Below, piece by piece: positions 16,082-24,847 of a stretch of 64,000 nucleotides of DNA (position 1 is the first letter of the stretch; each line of letters begins with the position of its first letter). Where the stretch lies: NCBI GenBank assembly GCA_021771755.1, contig JAETOL010000002.1, positions 1-64,000 of the forward strand. Reading direction: 5' to 3'. Made by a program: the position numbers and the translations under genes. The notes under the pieces were generated by a model. That model was given only the letters and a program-made list of their open reading frames with translations, ran no database searches and was not told where the DNA came from. This stretch comes from Lachnospiraceae bacterium (lineage in GTDB: Bacteria > Bacillota > Clostridia > Lachnospirales > Lachnospiraceae).

Positions 16082-17200
16082 ATGAGAGATCTGATCAGGT
16101 ACAGTATCATCAGAAAAGTAAAAAATTTTAATATTTTATTCTGGCCATGTATTTTTCCGCTGATTATGGGAACACTGTTTTATTTTGCCTTTGGAAATAT
16201 GTCTGAGGCAGATTTTGAAACGGTACAGGCGGCTTATGTGGAAGAAAAAGGGGATCCGGTTTTTTCCAGATTTCTGGAGGAAGTGGATCAGGAGGGGTCT
16301 GTGATCCGGATTGAAAAAATGACAAAGGAACAGGCTTCCCAAAAACTGGCAGCCCGGGAGATCCAGGGGATTTTTGTTGGAGGGGAGACTCCCCGCTTAC
16401 AGGTGGCCGGCAGCGGAATGGCGCAGAGTATTATGCAGAGTCTGCTGGAAAGCTATCTTAACGGAAAACACATCATGGAGGCAGTGGCAGAGACACATCC
16501 GGAAAAACTGGAGCAGGCAGCTGTTTCTATGGCAGACTATCAGGAACTGATAAAGAATGTTTCTCTTGGAGGAAGGACGACCAACGGAAACGCGGGATTT
16601 TTTTATGCGCTGATCGGAATGGCCTGTCTGTACGGCTGCTTTGTGGGCATGGGCTCCGCCTGCTGGCTGCAGGCAAATGTAACTTATCTGGCAGCAAGAC
16701 AGTGTGCGTCTCCGGTACACAGGATGACTATGATCCTTACAGAAGTGCTGACTTCCTTTGGACTGCATTTCCTGAATGTGATCATCCTGATCCTGTATCT
16801 GAAATATGTGCTGCGGATGGAGTTTCAGGGAAGTATGGCAGATATGCTTCTGATTTCCATGGCAGGCTGTATTGTAGGTGTGAGTATGGGAATCTTTGTG
16901 TCCAGTGCATCCCGTTTCAGTGAAAAGCTTAAGGTTGGGATCATGCTGGCGATTTCCATGACAGCCAGCACCCTGGCCGGTCTGGTGAATGTAGAGATCA
17001 AATATATGGTGGACCAGAAACTCCCTCTGCTCAATAAGCTGAATCCGGCAGCCTTGATATCAGATGCTTTTTACTGCATCAATGTATACGAGGATCCGGT
17101 GCGTATGCGAAATAATATTATAACGCTGACAGCTATGGCGGCAGTGCTTACCGTGGCTTCATTTCTGATAGTCAGGAGGGAACGTTATGACAGTATTTAA
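16082..17200 (+). CDS. ABC-2 type permease
   Basis: 372 residues. One membrane helix near residues 17-38, a large external domain of about 130 residues, then five helices from about residue 175 to the end, the usual ABC-2 exporter plan. It forms the membrane channel with the next permease. GGAGGAG precedes the ATG. Its 3' end overlaps the next gene by 14 bases, implying coupled translation and a heterodimer. Confidence 0.88.
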   Translation: MRDLIRYSIIRKVKNFNILFWPCIFPLIMGTLFYFAFGNMSEADFETVQAAYVEEKGDPVFSRFLEEVDQEGSVIRIEKMTKEQASQKLAAREIQGIFVGGETPRLQVAGSGMAQSIMQSLLESYLNGKHIMEAVAETHPEKLEQAAVSMADYQELIKNVSLGGRTTNGNAGFFYALIGMACLYGCFVGMGSACWLQANVTYLAARQCASPVHRMTMILTEVLTSFGLHFLNVIILILYLKYVLRMEFQGSMADMLLISMAGCIVGVSMGIFVSSASRFSEKLKVGIMLAISMTASTLAGLVNVEIKYMVDQKLPLLNKLNPAALISDAFYCINVYEDPVRMRNNIITLTAMAAVLTVASFLIVRRERYDSI

Positions 17201-18332
17201 AGGTTATATGAAAGTGATCCGTCAGAATCGGGGGCTGATCCTTCTGTATATGGCAATCTTTTTTGCATGTACGATTCTGATGCAGTCCATGGCAGGAAAA
17301 ACAGAAAAAAACTATCAGGCAGAGTCCCTGAAGGTGGCTGTGGCAGACAGAGACGGCGGCATCCTGGCAAAAGCCCTGGAAACATATCTGGGAAACTTTC
17401 ATGAGATCATTCCCATGGAAAATGAGATTTCTGCCATGCAGGAAAAGCTTTTTTATCGTGAAGTGGAATATATTGTCCGGATTCCGGAAGATTTCACTGA
17501 AAAATGCATCTTAAATGGGGAAAAAATAGAAGTTACCACTATTCCGGATACTTATTCCGGTATTTATGTGGATCAGCAGATCAACAGCTTTCTCAATAAC
17601 GCGGGAACCTGTCTGGCAGCAGGATTTACAGAAGAAGAAACGGCCCGGATCCTGACGGATAAGGCTCCGGTAAAAGTAGTGCTGGACGAAAAAAACAGCA
17701 GAGGAGACAAGGCCGGATATATGTATTATTTCCGGTATCTTCCATATCTGTTTCTTGCTCTGTTCGGATTTGTAGCAGGAAATATCCTGATTGTTTTCAG
17801 CAAAAAAGAAGTAAGAAGCAGAATGTTGGCTTCTCCGGTATCAGCCAGACGCCAGAGCCTGGAAGGGCTTTTAAGTCTGGGGGTTTTCGGAGCAGGTGTG
17901 ATGCTCTTTGTTCTTCTTGCAGCAGTGCTCTATTATGGAAAAGATCTTTATGGAAGTGAAAACTTCGGATATTATCTTCTGAATACACTGGCAGTATTTC
18001 TGGTATCCATGTCTGTCGCATATCTGGCAGGAACACTTGCGCCGAATAAGGATGCCCTTACAGGACTGGTGAATATACTTTCTCTTGGAATCTGTTTTCT
18101 GTGCGGTGTTTTTGTCCCTCTGGACTATATTTCCAGAGGTGTCAAAACCGTCAGCCAGTTCCTGCCGGTTTACTGGTATGAAAGGGCAAATGATATTCTG
18201 AGCAGCTTTACAGTACTTACAGAAAAAGCCAGGATACAGATACTTCAGGCAGTTGGGATCCAGCTGGTATTTTGTATTGCACTGGTAGGCCTGACTCTGG
18301 TGATCAGTAAATACAGAAGTGTGGAAAGATAA
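17187..18332 (+). CDS. ABC-2 type permease
   Basis: 381 residues with the same layout as the preceding permease: a helix at about 14-33, an external domain (about 40-180), then five or six helices with a CFLCGVFVPLDYI segment typical of ABC-2 proteins. Together with its partner and the ATPase it should form a complete exporter. The overlapping start with GGAGGGAACG supports co-translation. Confidence 0.88.
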   Translation: MTVFKGYMKVIRQNRGLILLYMAIFFACTILMQSMAGKTEKNYQAESLKVAVADRDGGILAKALETYLGNFHEIIPMENEISAMQEKLFYREVEYIVRIPEDFTEKCILNGEKIEVTTIPDTYSGIYVDQQINSFLNNAGTCLAAGFTEEETARILTDKAPVKVVLDEKNSRGDKAGYMYYFRYLPYLFLALFGFVAGNILIVFSKKEVRSRMLASPVSARRQSLEGLLSLGVFGAGVMLFVLLAAVLYYGKDLYGSENFGYYLLNTLAVFLVSMSVAYLAGTLAPNKDALTGLVNILSLGICFLCGVFVPLDYISRGVKTVSQFLPVYWYERANDILSSFTVLTEKARIQILQAVGIQLVFCIALVGLTLVISKYRSVER

Positions 18333-18419
18333 AAGTGATTTTGTCACAGACAGATATATTTTTTTCGTGTATGCTTAGACCATAAAATAAATCCCGAAGA
18401 AAAAGGGAAGTCTATCACT

Positions 18420-18460
18420 AAGAAACAGACAGCTGCCGGAGATGGCAGAAAGAGTTTCTT
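18420..18460 (+). promoter_or_regulatory. Hairpin in the leader region of thioredoxin
   Basis: AAGAAAC (18420-18426) pairs with GTTTCTT (18454-18460), and CTGCC (18433-18437) with GGCAG (18444-18448). No T-tract follows, so it may be an mRNA structure rather than a terminator. No convincing promoter was found in 18333-18523. Confidence 0.35.
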
Positions 18461-18523
18461 ATAAAAATACACACAGCCCCGGAACAACAGAAGGATACAG
18501 GCAGGGGCGGACAGGAGGAAAAT

Positions 18524-18832
18524 ATGTCAGCTTTAAATATTACAAAAAATAATTTTCATGAAGAGGTTATGAACAGTGATAAACCTGTGCTCCTTGATTT
18601 CTGGGCAGGCTGGTGCGGACCGTGCAGGATGCTTTCTCCGGTAGTGGATGAGATCGCAGAAGAAAATGACGACATCAAGGTTTGCAAGATCAATGTGGAC
18701 GAGCAGCAGGATCTGGCTTCAGAGTTTAAGATCATGACCATTCCTACATTGATGGTTTTTAAAAACGGAGAACTGCAGAGCCGTTCCATGGGAGTGAAAC
18801 CAAAGGAAGAAATCCTGGAGATGCTTCAGTAA
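18524..18832 (+). CDS. trxA: Thioredoxin
   Basis: 102 residues with the redox site W30-CGPC-R (C31, C34), the conserved cis-proline in MTIPTLMVFK and the buried Asp in LLDFWAGWC. It reduces protein disulfides in the cytoplasm and is the expected reductant for ArsC-type enzymes such as the one at 3610. GACAGGAGG precedes the ATG. It is a single gene, closed by a strong terminator. Confidence 0.95.
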   Translation: MSALNITKNNFHEEVMNSDKPVLLDFWAGWCGPCRMLSPVVDEIAEENDDIKVCKINVDEQQDLASEFKIMTIPTLMVFKNGELQSRSMGVKPKEEILEMLQ

Positions 18833-18855
18833 GAGAAAACGATCATAGAAATAAA

Positions 18856-18907
18856 AACAGGGAACTCCGTTTAAACGACAGGTGTCGGAAAACGGAGTTC
18901 CCTGTTT
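18856..18907. terminator. Bidirectional terminator
   Basis: AACAGGGAACTCCGTTT pairs perfectly with AAACGGAGTTCCCTGTT (17-base arms) and is followed by T on both strands. It serves trxA and the convergent Crp/Fnr gene. Confidence 0.9.
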
Positions 18908-18919
18908 GGCGTAAAGATC

Positions 18920-19576
18920 CTATTCTGAAATTTCTTCCAGTCTTTTTTTGTCAGTAAGCTCGATTGTCCCCCGGGAAAGCTTCACAAGTCCCTCGCTCTG
19001 GAAATAGCGGAGCATCCGGGTTACAACCTCCCGGGCTGTGCCAAGGTGGTTGGCGATCTTTTCATGGGTGATCTTCAGGGAGTCCGTATTGTCAAGAACG
19101 CTTTCCTCAATTAAAAATGAGGCAAGGCGTTTGTCAAAGCTTTTCCACATGATCTGCTCGATCAGCCACATGACCTCGGTAAACCTGCTTCCCATGACCT
19201 GATTGGAGAAGTTGGCAACCGCAGCAGATTCCTCCATGAGCTTTTTATAAATATGAGGAGGCAGGACAATGATCTCGCTGTCCTTTTCAGCTTCTATGAT
19301 CACTTCAAACTGAATGTTGCGCATAATGCAGGAGGCAGAAAAAATGCAGACATCCCGTTCAAAAAGACGATAGAGAGTGATCTCTCTGCCCTCGTCAGAA
19401 ATGATATAGGCCCGGAGTTGTCCGGAAAGGATCAGCAGAAGTCCCAGACAGTCAATAGAGCCATTGTGGAGAACGGTTCCTTTAGGGACAGAACGGGTCT
19501 GAGAAGACTGGGAAATTACTTTTTGCTGTGCCGGGGTAAGTTTATCCCAAATGGGAAAATGTGTCGATAAGTCCAT
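18920..19576 (-). CDS. Crp/Fnr-family regulator
   Basis: 218 residues. A cyclic-nucleotide-binding beta barrel (about 20-140; LLLILSGQLRAYIISDEGRE) is joined by a dimer helix to a C-terminal winged helix (ITHEKIANHLGTAREVVTRM). The barrel lacks an N-terminal Fnr-type cysteine cluster, so an oxygen-sensing iron-sulfur site is unlikely; the effector is unknown. The gene is divergent from the RhaM-like gene and may control it, as both promoters lie within 65 bases. Confidence 0.9.
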   Translation of the reverse strand: MDLSTHFPIWDKLTPAQQKVISQSSQTRSVPKGTVLHNGSIDCLGLLLILSGQLRAYIISDEGREITLYRLFERDVCIFSASCIMRNIQFEVIIEAEKDSEIIVLPPHIYKKLMEESAAVANFSNQVMGSRFTEVMWLIEQIMWKSFDKRLASFLIEESVLDNTDSLKITHEKIANHLGTAREVVTRMLRYFQSEGLVKLSRGTIELTDKKRLEEISE

Positions 19577-19663
19577 GGCAGATCACTCCTTTTTTTGTAT
19601 TACAGTTTCGCGTAGATGTGAAGTACGAAATAATTGGGCTGGCATCTTTTGCCCTTAACATTA

Positions 19664-19692
19664 AGTATATAAAACCGGAGTAAATCTGTCAA
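19664..19692 (-). promoter_or_regulatory. Promoter of the Crp/Fnr gene
   Basis: Minus strand: perfect TTGACA, 17 bases, TATACT. Confidence 0.75.
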
Positions 19693-19697
19693 ACGTC

Positions 19698-19726
19698 TGG
19701 AAAATAAATATTTCATGTGATAAAAT
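19698..19726 (+). promoter_or_regulatory. Promoter of the RhaM-like gene
   Basis: TGGAAA, 17 bases, TAAAAT. It starts six bases from the divergent TTGACA, so one bound regulator could affect both. Confidence 0.45.
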
Positions 19727-19751
19727 TGTTGTTACAGAAGGAGGAGAAAAA

Positions 19752-20399
19752 ATGGAACGACATGCATTTGCAATGAGAATAAAAGAAAACCAGATGAATG
19801 CCTACAGACAAAAGCTGGGAGAAATCTGGAAGGAACTGACAGATTTTCTGGACAGAAATGGAATGAAAAATTTCAGTATCTGGAATGCGGAGGATCTTAT
19901 TTTTGGATATTATGAAAATACAGAGGGAAAGAAACTGGATGAGGCAGAAGACGCAGTAAGATCTCGGCTCATAGAAAAGATGCAGGATACATTTCAGTGG
20001 ATCTCAGTACCCGGGCAGGATATGCGTCTGATGTATCATGATTTTGGAATCGTAAGAGAAAATAAGGAACTGATCCGGCACAGAGTATTTATGACAAAGT
20101 TGAAGGAAGGCTGCGAGGAAGAGTATAAGGCGCGCCATGACGGACTGGTTGCAAAAAGAGGAGATGCGGTAAATCCGGGACCGGACAGCAACTTCAGCAT
20201 CTGGAGTGCAGGCGGCTATATTTTTGGCTACAATGAGATTGATACGACGATGGAGGTTCAGGAGACGGCACAAGCCAGAGAGGAAACAATTGCCTGGGAA
20301 ACCCGTCAGCTGGAGATCATGGACTGGATCACCAATGACGTGGACTGGATGACAGGAGAAGTTCATGCAGATGTGAAACGTCTGGCCTGGCATAACTGA
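19752..20399 (+). CDS. Tandem L-rhamnose mutarotase (RhaM)-like protein
   Basis: 215 residues, about twice the 104 of RhaM. Residues 1-105 and 108-215 each follow the RhaM plan: an AFAMRI or VFMTKL strand, a helix, then NFSIWNAEDLIFGYYE or NFSIWSAGGYIFGYNE. RhaM interconverts anomers of L-rhamnose using a His in an R-R-H segment. The second half keeps it (KARHDGL, H129), while the first half has RQKLGEIW and lacks it. This looks like an internal duplication with one active site. No rhamnose genes are nearby, so the substrate may be another sugar. GAAGGAGGAG precedes the ATG. Confidence 0.75.
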   Translation: MERHAFAMRIKENQMNAYRQKLGEIWKELTDFLDRNGMKNFSIWNAEDLIFGYYENTEGKKLDEAEDAVRSRLIEKMQDTFQWISVPGQDMRLMYHDFGIVRENKELIRHRVFMTKLKEGCEEEYKARHDGLVAKRGDAVNPGPDSNFSIWSAGGYIFGYNEIDTTMEVQETAQAREETIAWETRQLEIMDWITNDVDWMTGEVHADVKRLAWHN

Positions 20400-20456
20400 A
20401 AAGAAAGAAGTTCTCTTGCAGTGGATTAAGATTCAAGGAACTGTATAAAGAACAAT

Positions 20457-20496
20457 AAAAATCAGCAGGACCTGATTCGGTTCTGCTGATTTTTTA
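20457..20496. terminator. Terminator between convergent genes
   Basis: AAAATCAGCAG pairs with CTGCTGATTTT, with a T-run after and A-run before, closing the RhaM-like gene and the convergent ferredoxin gene. Confidence 0.85.
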
Positions 20497-20500
20497 CGGC

Positions 20501-20887
20501 TTATTTCTCTACAATCTCAAGTACATCCATTGGACAGGCTTTTACGCAGATACCGCAGGCAATACATTTGGAAGCCACAGGTTTTGCGTCTACTTTGACC
20601 ATAAGTCCGAATGGACATGCCTCCACACATTTGCCGCAGCCTGTACAGAGTTTTTTGTTTACCATGTAAACACCTTTTGCGTTCTGAGTGATAGCTCCTG
20701 CCTCACATACCTCTGCACATTTACCGCACTGAGGACATGCCACAGGTCTTGGCTCGCCTTTGCGCTCTACGATCTGAATGCAGGATGCAAGTACATTGGA
20801 TTCTTTGTAGTAGGCATTGGAACATGCCTCCACACATGCCAGACATGCCATACAGGTAGCGCCTTTTTTTACTGCCAGTTTTTTCAT
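20501..20887 (-). CDS. Polyferredoxin with four [4Fe-4S] sites
   Basis: 128 residues, with four CxxCxxCxxxC groups: CMACLACVEAC, CPQCGKCAEVC, CTGCGKCVEAC and CIACGICVKAC. The layout resembles the HycB/CooF/HydN electron-transfer subunits that serve oxidoreductases or hydrogenases. No catalytic partner is encoded within several kilobases, so it may serve one elsewhere. I place the start at the second Met (MKKL) because GGAGG lies 7 bases before it and only 1 base before the upstream ATG. Confidence 0.88.
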   Translation of the reverse strand: MKKLAVKKGATCMACLACVEACSNAYYKESNVLASCIQIVERKGEPRPVACPQCGKCAEVCEAGAITQNAKGVYMVNKKLCTGCGKCVEACPFGLMVKVDAKPVASKCIACGICVKACPMDVLEIVEK

Positions 20888-20948
20888 TACCATACCTCCG
20901 CTTTTTGTTCTTTTTCAATCTCATTATCTGCTGTGTTCAGCTGGTTTC

Positions 20949-20977
20949 ATTATATCATTTTTACAGGATGCCGACAA
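20949..20977 (-). promoter_or_regulatory. Promoter of the polyferredoxin gene
   Basis: Minus strand: TTGTCG, 17 bases, TATAAT. Confidence 0.65.
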
Positions 20978-21174
20978 TTATTTTGTGCTTTTTTTCACAA
21001 AGTCAGGAATTTTTCCTGCGTACTACTGGTTTTACAGATAAAAATAGAGTATGATAAGAAAAAGTGGAGTGAGAATTAACAGTTTACTCACATTTTTCCC
21101 ACAAAGTCAACACAAATTTTTTTTATACTCATACCATCAAATGAAAACAGAGATATTCAAGGAGGGAAATCATA

Positions 21175-22647
21175 ATGGAGAACATGAACCAGGATTTTAA
21201 TATAAATAATGATGATAATAAAGAAAAAAAGAAAAAGAAAAAAAACAGGATTTTGAAAGGAACCGGGATCGCTCTTTGTGCGGTACTGGCAGGAGGTCTT
21301 GCTTTTGAAGGAATCAGCGCTGCTTCCGGATGGAATTTCAGCGATACGGTGAAAGCTTCCAATACAGAAGAAAACAGAACAGAGCTGCTGAAAACAAAAA
21401 AGAAATCAGAGGATAAAGATACGGAAGAAGTGGCAGATACCGCACAGGAACCTGCAGAAGAACCTGCTGAGACAAAAGTCAAAGGCAGTCTGGATGTATC
21501 AGATATTGCGGCAGAGGCAATGAAGTCAGTCGTTGCCATCACCACAAAGTCCGTTCAGGAAGTTCAGACTTATCTGGGTGATTTTGGATTCGGCGGATTT
21601 ACCACACAGCAGCAGGAGGTGGAAGGAAGCGGATCCGGTATCATCATCGGACAGAATGATGAGGAGCTTCTGATCGCGACAAATTATCATGTGATCGAGG
21701 GCGCCAATACGGTGTCTGTAACCTGCATTGACGGTGAAGTTTATGAGGCTGCTGTAAAGGGCTATGATGCGGATAAGGACCTGGCAGTTGTTTCTGTGGC
21801 AGTTTCTGATGTTTCTGATGATACTATGGATCAGATTCAGATTGCGACTATTGGAAGTTCTGATGATCTGAGAGTAGGGGAACAGGTCATTGCCATTGGT
21901 AATGCTCTTGGATACGGACAGTCTGTTACGACTGGTATTGTCAGTGCAAAGAACCGTAAGCTGGATAATTCCGGTCAGGCAGATGAGGATTCCGACGGTG
22001 TGAATCTGATTCAGACAGACGCAGCGATCAACCCTGGAAACAGTGGTGGAGCGCTTCTTAATATGAATGGTGAGCTGGTGGGAATTAACTCTGCAAAACT
22101 TGCATCTACTGAGGTAGAGGGCATGGGATATGCCATTGCCATTACAGATGTATCGGATATCCTTGAAAATCTGATGAACGAGACACCGAGAGACAAGGTA
22201 GAAGATCATGGTGTTCTGGCCATTGTAGGAACTTCTGTAAGTGAAGAGGCAGCCAGCGTTTATGATATTCCGGAGGGTGTTCTCGTCACAGAGGTATCAA
22301 AGGGCGGCGCAGCTGAAAAGGCAGGAATCGAGGCAAAAAATATCATTACAGAGTTTGACGGAAAGAGAGTACGCAGCATTGATGCACTGGTAGATATGCT
22401 TCAGTATTATGAGCCGGGTGAAAAGGTTGAGGTGACAATTCAGGCTCTTGGAAACGGTGGATACGAAGAAAAGAAAGTTACAGTGAAGCTGGATAAGAAT
22501 ACCAATAAGAATGCGAGCGCATCTGAAACAGAAGAAAGCTCTCAGAATCCGGAAGATGCACAAGAGGAAGAAAGCATTCTGGATCAGTTTGAAAACGGAA
22601 ATGAAGAGGATTCCACGTACGAGGAATTTTTTGGTGATATCTGGTAA
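21175..22647 (+). CDS. HtrA/DegP-type serine protease with PDZ domain
   Basis: 490 residues. A basic N-terminus precedes one membrane anchor (about 26-46), an acidic linker follows, then a trypsin-like domain with the catalytic triad H172 (NYHVIEG), D202 (DADKDLAVV) and S290 (NPGNSGGALLN), then a PDZ domain (about 345-440). The tail (about 450-490) is acidic. It degrades misfolded proteins on the outer face of the membrane. GGAGGG precedes the ATG; a TATACT box at 21124-21129 has no good -35, and an imperfect GTGAG/CTCAC inverted repeat (21069-21091) lies upstream, so activated expression under envelope stress is plausible. Confidence 0.93.
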   Translation: MENMNQDFNINNDDNKEKKKKKKNRILKGTGIALCAVLAGGLAFEGISAASGWNFSDTVKASNTEENRTELLKTKKKSEDKDTEEVADTAQEPAEEPAETKVKGSLDVSDIAAEAMKSVVAITTKSVQEVQTYLGDFGFGGFTTQQQEVEGSGSGIIIGQNDEELLIATNYHVIEGANTVSVTCIDGEVYEAAVKGYDADKDLAVVSVAVSDVSDDTMDQIQIATIGSSDDLRVGEQVIAIGNALGYGQSVTTGIVSAKNRKLDNSGQADEDSDGVNLIQTDAAINPGNSGGALLNMNGELVGINSAKLASTEVEGMGYAIAITDVSDILENLMNETPRDKVEDHGVLAIVGTSVSEEAASVYDIPEGVLVTEVSKGGAAEKAGIEAKNIITEFDGKRVRSIDALVDMLQYYEPGEKVEVTIQALGNGGYEEKKVTVKLDKNTNKNASASETEESSQNPEDAQEEESILDQFENGNEEDSTYEEFFGDIW

Positions 22648-22685
22648 GACAGGACTTCCTGTAAAAGGATAAAAATATAAGCAGA

Positions 22686-22758
22686 AAAACTGCTGCAGAA
22701 TATGTTCTGGAAAATATGGATATGTATAGATCAGAACATTTATCTGCAGCAGTTTTTT
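22686..22758 (+). terminator. Terminator of the HtrA-type gene
   Basis: AAAACTGCTGCAGA pairs with TCTGCAGCAGTTTT, with an inner ATGTTCTG/CAGAACAT stem, then a T-run. Confidence 0.85.
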
Positions 22759-22765
22759 GTTTATC

Positions 22766-22787
22766 AGGAAAGTAGTACATTCTGTAC
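22766..22787 (+). repeat. Short repeat, copy 1
   Basis: AGGAAAGTAGTACATTCTGTAC differs by one base from 37299-37320. Both copies directly follow a terminator T-tract. The core GTACATTCTGTAC is itself a near-palindrome. Confidence 0.5.
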
Positions 22788-22810
22788 GGATTTTGTCATG
22801 CACAGTCTGG

Positions 22811-22839
22811 TTGAAACAGGCGAAAAGGTCTGCTATACT
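22811..22839 (+). promoter_or_regulatory. Promoter of the nucleoside hydrolase gene
   Basis: TTGAAA, 17 bases, TATACT. Confidence 0.75.
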
Positions 22840-22915
22840 TAGACACAGAGGCTCCGGGGATTATGTGGAAAACATCTTTCGTCAGGAGAATATATGTGGA
22901 AAACGGTGAGAAAAT

Positions 22916-23863
22916 ATGAAAAAAAGAAAATTGATTATTGATTGTGACCCGGGCGTGGACGATGCAGTGATGCTGGCACTGGCAGCTGCGCATCAGGAAC
23001 AGTTGGAAATTATGGGTATCATAACCGTAAGCGGGAACCAGGATATAGAAAAAGTAAGCAGAAATGCGCGGGATCTGTCAGAGTTTTTTGGTATGAAAGC
23101 TCCTGTGGCCAGAGGAATGGACAGACCGATAGTGAGAAAGCCGCTGTATGCGCCGGAAACTCACGGAGAAGACGGAATTGGCGGATGCGTTCTTCCGGCT
23201 GCACAGAAAACAGAAATCCGGGAAAACGGGATTCTGTTTATGCGAAAACTATTGGAAGAAATGCAGCCTGAGGAAAAGGCTTCAATCGTTGCAACCGGAC
23301 CACTGACCAACATTGCACTTTTGCTGCGGATGTTTCCAGAGACGGCGGAGCGGATCAGAGAGATTGTTTTTATGGGCGGTTCACTTTCCGGAGGAAATGT
23401 GACGGATGCTGCGGAGTTTAATTTTTATGAGGATCCGGAAGCGGCAAAGATCGTTCTTCATTCAGGGGTTCCTCTTGTAATGTGCGGACTGGATGTTACA
23501 GAGAAATGTACACTGACCCGGAAACAAATACTGAAAATGTGTCAGTGGGGAAGCCCTGCGGCAAAGCTTTGCGGGGACATGCTGGGATATTGTCTGGAAA
23601 ATTCCTCTGAGAAATATCGAGGAGAGGTAAGCGTTCATGATGCAGTTCCAGTGCTATATCTTCTTCATCCCGAAATATTTGAAGGCGGACATAAGATCCT
23701 GGATGTGGACTGCTCAGAGGGAACAGCCCGAGGGGCAGTTCTGGGAGGATTCCGCTGGTGGAAAAATGAAACAGAGGAGACAAATGTTTATGTGCTGACA
23801 GATGCAGATAAAAAGAAATTTCAGGAGTATCTGATCACATCGCTGTATGAGCTGGCACAGTGA
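22916..23863 (+). CDS. Inosine/uridine-preferring nucleoside hydrolase
   Basis: 315 residues. The N-terminal calcium site DCDPGVDDA is diagnostic of the family (Asp residues 9-16), with further support from ATGPLTNIA, IVFMGGS and VHDAVPVLY. It splits ribonucleosides into base and ribose in the cytoplasm for salvage. A 15-codon out-of-frame ORF (22894-22941) with a better ribosome site, AGGAG, overlaps the start; the hydrolase's own site is a weak GGTGAG. It precedes the exonuclease gene by 21 bases, likely one transcript. Confidence 0.9.
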   Translation: MKKRKLIIDCDPGVDDAVMLALAAAHQEQLEIMGIITVSGNQDIEKVSRNARDLSEFFGMKAPVARGMDRPIVRKPLYAPETHGEDGIGGCVLPAAQKTEIRENGILFMRKLLEEMQPEEKASIVATGPLTNIALLLRMFPETAERIREIVFMGGSLSGGNVTDAAEFNFYEDPEAAKIVLHSGVPLVMCGLDVTEKCTLTRKQILKMCQWGSPAAKLCGDMLGYCLENSSEKYRGEVSVHDAVPVLYLLHPEIFEGGHKILDVDCSEGTARGAVLGGFRWWKNETEETNVYVLTDADKKKFQEYLITSLYELAQ

Positions 23864-23884
23864 AAAGTAAAGGAAGCATTTTAT

Positions 23885-24847
23885 ATGAATTATATTGTTT
23901 TTGATCTGGAGTGGAATCAGTGTCCGGATGGAAAAAATGGATCTGATCCGGATCTGCCTTTTGAGATCATAGAGATTGGCGGAGTAAAACTGAATGAAAA
24001 CAGAGAAAAAATCGGTGAATTTCACAGGCTTATAAAGCCTCAGGTTTATAATTGGATCCATGATAGTATTCATAGTGTGATTCATGTGGATTATAAAGAA
24101 CTTAGGAAGGGGATATCCTTTCCTCAGGCAGTCCGGGAGTTTCTGGACTGGTGTGGAAAAGATTTTGTATTCTGTACCTGGGGCATGCAGGATCTGATGG
24201 AACTTCAGAGAAATATGAGATATTATGGTCTTCTTGATCTTTTGCCCGGTCCTGTGGTTTATTATGATGTTCAGAAGCTGTTCAGCTGGTTTCATGAAAA
24301 TATCAAGCTGAGAAGAAGCCTGAAATATGCCATTGACTGCCTGGATCTTGAAAAAGAAAAAGATTTTCACAGAGCGCTGGAAGATGCGGAATATACGGCC
24401 AGAGTCTTTGCAAAACTGGATATGGCAGAGATTATTCCTTATTATTCCGTTGATACTTATCAGCCGCCGAAAAATAGAAAAGAAGAGATTTATATCTCAT
24501 ATCCCACATATGACAAATATATATCCAGACAGTTTCATGATCGGGAAAAAGTTATAAAAGACCGGGAGGTGGTAAGTACCCGCTGTCCGGTTTGCCATCT
24601 TCCGGCAAAAAGAAGACTGAGATGGTTTATGAATAATTCCAGAATGTATGAGAGTATTTCTCAGTGTCAGGAGCATGGATATATTAAAGGAAAAGTCAGA
24701 ATCCGCAGAACAGATGAAGATACGTTTTATGCGGTAAAGACGTTAAAGCCTGTAAACGAACAAAAAGCGGAGGAACTCCGCCAGAAGCGGGATTCTCTCC
24801 GCAGAAAACGCAAAGTAAAACATAGTTCAGATGAGCAGATCGGATAG
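23885..24847 (+). CDS. DEDDh-type 3'-5' exonuclease
   Basis: 320 residues. Exo I is D7-L-E9 in VFDLEWNQ, Exo II is the Asp in CTWGMQDLMEL, and Exo III is HRALEDAEYTARVF, with the His and Asp of the DEDDh subtype. The fold resembles the KapD / RNase T group that trims RNA or DNA ends. Residues about 235-270 add a zinc-finger-like CPVC with later C and H, and the C-terminus is very basic, which could bind nucleic acid. The last 21 bases overlap the convergent carboxypeptidase gene. Confidence 0.85.
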   Translation: MNYIVFDLEWNQCPDGKNGSDPDLPFEIIEIGGVKLNENREKIGEFHRLIKPQVYNWIHDSIHSVIHVDYKELRKGISFPQAVREFLDWCGKDFVFCTWGMQDLMELQRNMRYYGLLDLLPGPVVYYDVQKLFSWFHENIKLRRSLKYAIDCLDLEKEKDFHRALEDAEYTARVFAKLDMAEIIPYYSVDTYQPPKNRKEEIYISYPTYDKYISRQFHDREKVIKDREVVSTRCPVCHLPAKRRLRWFMNNSRMYESISQCQEHGYIKGKVRIRRTDEDTFYAVKTLKPVNEQKAEELRQKRDSLRRKRKVKHSSDEQIG

